Part shown: positions 7,168-11,326 of the stretch, one piece after another
How positions within the stretch are numbered: the stretch's first letter is position 1
How the letters are laid out: every line of letters begins with the position of its first letter
NCBI GenBank assembly: GCA_009787675.1
Contig: WQSU01000051.1
Location: forward strand, 1-11,326
Length of the DNA stretch: 11,326 nt
Origin: Lentimicrobiaceae bacterium
GTDB taxonomy: Bacteria; Bacteroidota; Bacteroidia; Bacteroidales; WCHB1-69
Direction of reading: 5' to 3'
Position numbers and translations under genes: made by a program
Notes under the pieces: generated by a model
Told to the model about the DNA's origin: nothing
Database searches by the model: none
The model's input: only the letters and a program-made list of their open reading frames with translations

Positions 7168-7191
7168 TGTTAATTATAAATTGTTAATTAT
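7166..7191. repeat. Duplicated AATTAACAAT element over the YiiX-like stop codon
   Basis: ATTGTTAATTAT occurs at 7166-7177 and again at 7180-7191, a spacing of 14 bp (twice seven). The pair overlaps the last codons and the TAA stop (7174-7176) of the YiiX-like gene. A third copy is at the thioesterase stop (5046-5058). Confidence 0.65.
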
Positions 7192-7812
7192 TTCTATTTT
7201 TTCCGAGCGGCTCAAGCCATTGGGATTTATTCCGGATTTTCCCTCAGGAATGGGGATGTTTAATTTTTCAAAATATTCTATCCAGTAGGGTAAAGTTTCA
7301 CCGGTTGCTTCATCTTTAAAAGTCATGAGAGGTGTTTCAAAGAAGTTGGGGTTGTCGCTTGCGTAGGTGTAGGCATCATAAACTAACTCGCTGCAATAGT
7401 AGAGGTTGTTTCCAAAGTCGAAAGCGTAATCGTACCCTTTACCGAGGTGCGAACAGGCTTGATGAAGAGCATCTTTCGCATATTTTTGATACTCGGGTTT
7501 TAATGAAGCAATAAATATGTTTTTATTTTCGGCTTTAAAATCTTGGAAATTAGAATAAACCACCCCTTTTTCGGGAACTGCTTCTATCACAAAAACGCCT
7601 GTATCGGTTATATTGAGCAAGGCTACATGCGTAAAGTTCAATGTTTTATCATTGGATTGAGTAACAGCAGCAATAGATTTTTCAAAATCGGAATTATCGG
7701 ACGCTACAAAAACCAAACTGCCGCTACTTAGGGTGGGGGTGCAGCTGAGGCATAGCATGAAGGGGATTGATAAGAGAAGTGTAATAGAAAGCGTGTAGGT
7801 GGTTTTTTTCAT
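7174..7812 (-). CDS. YiiX-like permuted papain-fold lipoprotein (NlpC/P60 superfamily)
   Basis: The 212-residue product has a lipoprotein signal peptide with the lipobox CLSC (C24). Permuted papain-fold motifs occur in family order. GSLVFVASDNSDFEKSI begins the domain, FTHVALL holds the catalytic His (H62), VIEAVPEKGVV holds the conserved acidic residue (E77) and LYYCSELVYDAY carries the nucleophilic Cys (C140). In YiiX/YaeF-type proteins this His-(Glu)-Cys order is reversed relative to ordinary NlpC/P60 enzymes. Activity is probably amide or ester hydrolysis on peptidoglycan- or lipid-like substrates in the envelope; the real substrate is unknown. The product should be membrane-anchored in the periplasm. 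Its ATG overlaps the TGA of the methyltransferase gene by 4 bp (ATGA), so translation is likely coupled. The fold is well supported; the reaction is inferred. Confidence 0.88.
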   Translation of the reverse strand: MKKTTYTLSITLLLSIPFMLCLSCTPTLSSGSLVFVASDNSDFEKSIAAVTQSNDKTLNFTHVALLNITDTGVFVIEAVPEKGVVYSNFQDFKAENKNIFIASLKPEYQKYAKDALHQACSHLGKGYDYAFDFGNNLYYCSELVYDAYTYASDNPNFFETPLMTFKDEATGETLPYWIEYFEKLNIPIPEGKSGINPNGLSRSEKIEIINNL

Positions 7813-8516
7813 TTTAGGAGGTGGTCTATGAGTAAGTAGTCTTTTACAAGGTCATGATATTCTACAGTGTATCCTTTTTCTCTGAGAATTAGATTGTTTT
7901 CTTCACAAGGTTTTTGTGTTCTTTCAAACAACATCAGGATCCTGTTAGGTTTTTTGTTTGGAGTAGGGTAGATGCAGGTTTTTTTTGTGGCATATAAACG
8001 GTTTTTTATTGCCGATATTTCAAATTTTTCTGCAGCTACTAAGGGGAGGATTAGTCCGGCTCTTCCTGTTTCCGAAAGGAGAATGTTGATGCTGTGAATA
8101 AGAGTTTCAAAAGGGAGTGTGTCGGTGTGTTTTGAGATATTTTTGTTTGTTTTTGGCGATTTTAAGCTGTTTTCAAAAAAAGGAGGGTTGCTTACAATGA
8201 CATCAAATTTTTGAGTTGCTTTTTGTGTGAAATCTTGCACACTTTCCTGTAAAAACTGCACTTTTTCTTTACAAGGCAAGTTTTCTGCATTTTTTTGTGC
8301 TTCCTGTACCGATTTTTCGTCAATGTCAATACCGGTAATCATCGCTTTTGTTCTTTGCGCCAGCATCAACGAGATGATACCACAGCCTGCCCCAATTTCC
8401 AAGATGCTTCCGCAGTTTTCAGTAAGCGGCATCCACGCCCCCAACAACACAGCATCAGTACCCACTTTCATGGTACTTTGGGAGTGACTGACTTGGAAGT
8501 TTTTGAGGTGAAACAT
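7809..8516 (-). CDS. TrmN6/YfiC-like tRNA1(Val) adenine-37 N6-methyltransferase
   Basis: The 235-residue protein starts FHLKNFQVSHSQSTMKVGTD, then AVLLGAW, the characteristic N-terminus of the YfiC/TrmN6 family. The class I SAM site is ILEIGAGCG (38-46), with the acidic ribose-binding element GIDID (62-66). The adenine-N6 catalytic motif is NPPF (110-113). A GLILPL strand and an IYPTPNKKPNRILM segment follow. Family knowledge: the E. coli enzyme methylates A37 of tRNA1(Val). The usual TGTG of the SAM loop is AGCG here, a conservative change. It is cytosolic. The gene lies 12 bp downstream of TetR and overlaps the YiiX-like gene by ATGA. Its start follows a short heptamer repeat. A housekeeping tRNA enzyme is an unusual neighbour for efflux genes, so I read the linkage as positional. 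Family strong, exact tRNA target inferred. Confidence 0.92.
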   Translation of the reverse strand: MFHLKNFQVSHSQSTMKVGTDAVLLGAWMPLTENCGSILEIGAGCGIISLMLAQRTKAMITGIDIDEKSVQEAQKNAENLPCKEKVQFLQESVQDFTQKATQKFDVIVSNPPFFENSLKSPKTNKNISKHTDTLPFETLIHSINILLSETGRAGLILPLVAAEKFEISAIKNRLYATKKTCIYPTPNKKPNRILMLFERTQKPCEENNLILREKGYTVEYHDLVKDYLLIDHLLK

Positions 8517-8536
8517 GATTCCTAATTCCTAATTCA
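8517..8536. repeat. Short copy of the TAATTCC heptamer at the TetR/TrmN6 junction
   Basis: GATTCC followed by TAATTCC and TAATTCA spans the whole 12 bp gap and the last TetR codons. In the gene direction it is TGAATTAGGAATTAGGAATC just before the TrmN6-like ATG. It contains the TetR stop TAG (8531-8529) and is the third locus of the GGAATTA heptamer. Confidence 0.85.
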
Positions 8537-9113
8537 TACTTTCTTTTCCCAATATTCCGTAGAAAAACATGTCTGCAATTTTTCTCATCAGGATGGCGGG
8601 GTTGGGGTAGAATTTTTTAATTTCTTCATTTTTATGTGATGCAATGACGTAATTTAGAAGTCGTTGCAGAAAAATAATATCCAAGTCGGGGCGAATTTCG
8701 CCGCGTTTTTGTGCTTCGGCAAAAAAGTTTTGCATCCAGTCGTCGGCGTGATCTTTTTTACTTTCATAATGTTCTCTAACTTCCACGCAAGCGGGGTCAT
8801 TAATATCTGCCAAAAACTCAGGTGTTACCTTTTCCAATTGGGCAATATTATAATTTGTGATTTGCATCAACTTTTCCGGAAACGGCAAATTGCTGTTGTT
8901 TATGGCAAAAATCTCACTCAAGTTCTCATCACGAATATTTTCTAATAATTGAATCAGCAGATCAGTTTTGTTTTCGTAATACACATAAAAAGTGCGGCGA
9001 CTCACTTCAGCCTTATTACAAATATCTTCAATGCTAATACGTTTGAAGCCATGCTTAAAAAAAAGTTCTTTAGCAGCTTCTAAAATTTCGGTTGGAATGT
9101 CTTTCTTAGCCAT
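8529..9113 (-). CDS. TetR/AcrR-family transcriptional regulator
   Basis: The N-terminal DNA-binding domain is clear: EILEAAKELFFKHGFKRISI, then EDICNKAEVSRRTFYVYYENKTDLL, with the helix-turn-helix at about residues 27-46 and the family's T-F-Y-x-Y-F/Y-x-N-K ending. The remaining helices (about 60-190) are the variable ligand and dimerisation domain and give no ligand clue. I place the start at the ATG at 9113 (MAKKDIPTEIL, 194 aa). The frame is open to an ATG at 9143, but those ten codons (MLFLPPFCKS) are not family-like, and a likely promoter -7 box lies inside that extension. The gene heads a minus-strand run that contains the TolC and adaptor genes, the usual arrangement for a local efflux repressor. 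An inverted repeat just upstream may be its operator, so autoregulation is likely. Family certain; target genes inferred. Confidence 0.92.
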   Translation of the reverse strand: MAKKDIPTEILEAAKELFFKHGFKRISIEDICNKAEVSRRTFYVYYENKTDLLIQLLENIRDENLSEIFAINNSNLPFPEKLMQITNYNIAQLEKVTPEFLADINDPACVEVREHYESKKDHADDWMQNFFAEAQKRGEIRPDLDIIFLQRLLNYVIASHKNEEIKKFYPNPAILMRKIADMFFYGILGKESMN

Positions 9114-9131
9114 AGATTTACAAAATGGCGG

Positions 9132-9171
9132 CAAAAATAACATTTTTTATATATAAGCACATTTTTTGTGC
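9132..9171 (-). promoter_or_regulatory. Promoter and possible TetR operator upstream of the TetR gene
   Basis: In the gene direction a perfect Bacteroidota -7 box TATTTTTG (TAnnTTTG) lies at 9139-9132, placing transcription start near 9125, just ahead of the ATG at 9113. About 18 bp upstream of the box is TGTG, a weak -33 element. It is part of an inverted repeat GCACA-5-TGTGC at 9157-9171. A TetR dimer bound there would cover the -33 region. The arms are only 5 bp and the spacer is a run of T (this strand), so the operator is a suggestion. The repeat could alternatively belong to the end of the upstream surface-protein transcript. Confidence 0.5.
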
Positions 9172-9189
9172 AAATTTTTCAGTTATCTA

Positions 9190-11326
9190 CTATTTGTTCA
9201 TCACACATCTTACACTCAAAGCATCAAAGCAATTTTTTGTAGCATGTAAAATATTGTCGCAATGATACTGAATAGAGAAGAGGAACGGACTGATTTGTAA
9301 TAAGTTTAACGAGGCTTCATCTTCAAAATCGTAGCCGCCAGCATTTTGGTATGGGTTAATATGAGATAAGTCAAAATCGCATGCCCACCAACCTGCAAAT
9401 CCGTAAAGATCTTCAAATCGGTCAGTACGGCTGTTGTACCAACCTGCAGGTAAAGCGTTAAACTCAAGCTCATTAATTCCAGGACCTAATGGATCAATCC
9501 AGAATAACGTGCCTTTTAATTGTTCAGTAGTAAATGTATTCAAGATATTCCATTCTTCTTTTGACGGGATATGGTATCCTTTAGGGCAGATTCCCTGCAC
9601 AGTTGCTTTTGAGGATTTTACTGGCGCCTCTATTTTCATAGCTGAGTACCATGTATATAACAATCCGAAGGTGGTATCAAGTTGAGAAGGACATCCATAG
9701 CATGTATATGGTTTAGCAAATGGGATCTTGTCTTTTGTATCTGGATAAATAGTCGTCTTCAAGTTTTCCGTCCAGCATAAACCTGCAAGCGAGGCAACTT
9801 TGTAAACATTACCTTCTTCATCTTTAACACTTTTTGGGCATTCGTCTCTAAGCATAATTTGGCTGATTGGACCTTCACAATCGTCATTGCGTGCAGCTAC
9901 ATAATAGTCATATTTTGGAGGTTCAAAAATCACAACACTTCCGGTTATGTTGCCGGTACCATCGGGATTTTGATAATAGTTGTAGGATATCCCCGAAATT
10001 ATATCTACAGCTAAACTTAAATCTATAGGCATCCCTATAAATGCATTAAGGGTATCAATTATAAGTTTAGGTGCTTCAGGATAACCAATAACTCTCATAA
10101 TAATTCCATTGGAGGTAATAGAAAATGGAGTTGTGCATACAGCGGGAACAGTAGTTATCGTACATCTAATAATATCCCCATACTCAGGAATATAGGTGTA
10201 TTCATCGTTTGTGGCACCTAAAATGGGGGCGCCATTTAATGTCCATTGATAGGTAGTGTTAATGCCTTCGTTGGTAATTGTACTGCTGAATGTTACACTT
10301 GTACCTACACAAACTATTGTTGACGGAAGCACAGTTATAGCAACAGATGGAGCTGGTACGGAAATGATGGCTACGCTAACTTTTTTGCGATCTCCGGTAG
10401 CATTTTCGCAATAACTGCTTCCCGATACACTCACATAGAATGCTGTATCTGATGTAAGAATGCCAGTATCATAAGTTTCTCCTATATTTAATATTGTGGT
10501 TGAGTTTTGTGATTTGTACCAATAGAATGTAGGATTAGTTACCGTGCTTGAAGAGGCAGTAAGTGTTGTAGAAGTACGAGGACAGATTGTTTTGTCGGTT
10601 GTGGTAATATCAGAAGATGTCCACCTTTCAGTTATAGTTACTTTAATACTTTTTGGTGCAGTTGCAGAACAGCCGTTATTGTTAGTGTAGTTTACCGTAA
10701 CGGTTTTTTCACCATCGGTATCCCAACTCAATATTACGGTAGCACCTGTTGAGTCAACCTTTGTTCCACCTCCGAAATCCCATACATACTTACTCATGCC
10801 TGTTTCGGTAGCCAATGTAATATCCTCACCAGTGCAAGCGGTTGTTGGGTTTGCCGTAAGGCTAATCACCGGTAGCGGATTAATTGTAATCTCTAACGTT
10901 TGTTCAGCAGCAGTACAGGGCGCTCCGTCAGGATTGTTTGTTTTTACCAAGAGGGTAATTGTTTTACCTAAATCGGATGGATCAGGGGTATAGGTTATGG
11001 TAAAGTTATTTCCAGAGGTGCTTTGCGTTACCGATCCACCGGCAGTTCCGCTTGCCGTGATGGAGGCTATTGCGGTTGCTGAACCGCCAAAGGAGTTGCC
11101 AGCTATCACTATCACATTAGCGCCGCAAACAGTCGTGTCGTTGGTTGCCAATGTGAGTGTTGGGGGCACATCACAAGTGCAGTTTGTATTAAATGAACTG
11201 CTTGTGGTTGTACATCCTGTAGTGGTGTTTTTAACGGTTAAGGTATGTGAACCGTCAGCTACATTATCAAATGTTGTGCCTGTCTGGAAAGTTCCGCCAT
11301 CTATTGCATACTGGTAGCCGCCTATT
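9190..11326 (-). CDS. Large SprB/PKD-type surface protein with C-terminal Fib_succ_major domain, N-terminus missing
   Basis: The frame is open from the right edge to TAG at 9192-9190, giving 711 visible residues. A GTG at 11169 is probably internal, because recognisable protein continues upstream. Visible residues 1-35 (YQYAIDGGTFQT, then GTTFDNVADGSHTLTVKNTT) match a SprB-type repeat. Next come Ig-like or PKD units with paired cysteines, including YVWDFGGGTKVDS (PKD-like, about 10630-10869) and YQWTLNGAPILGATNDEYTY (Ig-like). The C-terminal part (9190-9840) is a Fibrobacter-succinogenes-major-paralogous domain, with DEEGNVYKVASLAGLCWTEN, then LKTT, FGLLYTWYSA, CPKGYHIPSKEEW, LPAGWY, FAGWWAC and the terminal LSVRCV. 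Such proteins are secreted and cell-surface or adhesive in Bacteroidota; the domain's biochemical role is unknown. The visible C-terminus carries no obvious type IX sorting domain. Neighbouring TetR starts 77 bp further on in the same direction, with its own promoter. Confidence 0.9.
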   Translation of the reverse strand, partial: IGGYQYAIDGGTFQTGTTFDNVADGSHTLTVKNTTTGCTTTSSSFNTNCTCDVPPTLTLATNDTTVCGANVIVIAGNSFGGSATAIASITASGTAGGSVTQSTSGNNFTITYTPDPSDLGKTITLLVKTNNPDGAPCTAAEQTLEITINPLPVISLTANPTTACTGEDITLATETGMSKYVWDFGGGTKVDSTGATVILSWDTDGEKTVTVNYTNNNGCSATAPKSIKVTITERWTSSDITTTDKTICPRTSTTLTASSSTVTNPTFYWYKSQNSTTILNIGETYDTGILTSDTAFYVSVSGSSYCENATGDRKKVSVAIISVPAPSVAITVLPSTIVCVGTSVTFSSTITNEGINTTYQWTLNGAPILGATNDEYTYIPEYGDIIRCTITTVPAVCTTPFSITSNGIIMRVIGYPEAPKLIIDTLNAFIGMPIDLSLAVDIISGISYNYYQNPDGTGNITGSVVIFEPPKYDYYVAARNDDCEGPISQIMLRDECPKSVKDEEGNVYKVASLAGLCWTENLKTTIYPDTKDKIPFAKPYTCYGCPSQLDTTFGLLYTWYSAMKIEAPVKSSKATVQGICPKGYHIPSKEEWNILNTFTTEQLKGTLFWIDPLGPGINELEFNALPAGWYNSRTDRFEDLYGFAGWWACDFDLSHINPYQNAGGYDFEDEASLNLLQISPFLFSIQYHCDNILHATKNCFDALSVRCVMNK

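Noticed and set aside
11167..11169. GTG as start of the surface protein
   Set aside because: Upstream in-frame sequence to the window edge is open and encodes a recognisable SprB-type repeat, so the true start is outside the window.
10997..11317. 106-codon plus-strand open frame opposite the surface protein
   Set aside because: It mirrors Thr/Val-rich codons of the real minus-strand gene (valine- and proline-rich translation), typical of a shadow frame.

Overview
The window looks like a chromosomal stretch from a member of the Bacteroidota, perhaps Bacteroidales-like. The basis is the gene content: a BatA-type double-transmembrane/vWA protein, a SprB-like surface protein ending in a Fibrobacter-succinogenes-major-paralogous domain, and a YiiX-like lipoprotein. 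It also fits that Shine-Dalgarno sequences are essentially absent, that a TAnnTTTG-type promoter is present, and that overall GC is moderate to low. I see no phage, insertion sequence, CRISPR array, rRNA or tRNA.

Left end. A secreted M14 zinc carboxypeptidase (1-842, minus) runs off the left edge. An intergenic stretch of about 340 bp separates it from a divergent BatA-like membrane protein (1183-3240, plus). That stretch contains a 72-codon minus-strand open frame with no ATG, which I cannot assign.

Centre. From about 9143 down to 3260 a run of seven minus-strand genes reads TetR regulator, TrmN6-like tRNA methyltransferase, YiiX-like permuted papain-fold lipoprotein, TolC-type outer-membrane channel, hotdog thioesterase, YjbQ-family protein, and RND-type periplasmic adaptor. 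TetR, TolC and adaptor are the usual parts of a Bacteroidota multidrug-efflux operon. Here unrelated-looking genes lie between them, and no inner-membrane pump gene follows the adaptor. The adaptor instead converges on the BatA-like gene 19 bp away.

The most unusual feature is the spacer DNA of this run. Every non-overlapping gap holds short tandem or dispersed repeats. Octamer arrays (GGTGTAAR / GGTTTATA on the plus strand) sit directly upstream of the adaptor and TolC start codons. Heptamer arrays (GGAATTA or TAACCAC in the gene direction) overlap or abut stop and start codons. An AATTAACAAT element recurs at two other stop codons. The heptamers carry stop codons in all three frames in the gene direction.

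Right end. A large secreted or surface protein (9190-11326, minus, 5' end missing) carries a SprB-type repeat, PKD/Ig-like domains and the C-terminal Fib_succ_major domain. Between it and TetR lies a good Bacteroidota promoter with an inverted repeat that could be the TetR operator.
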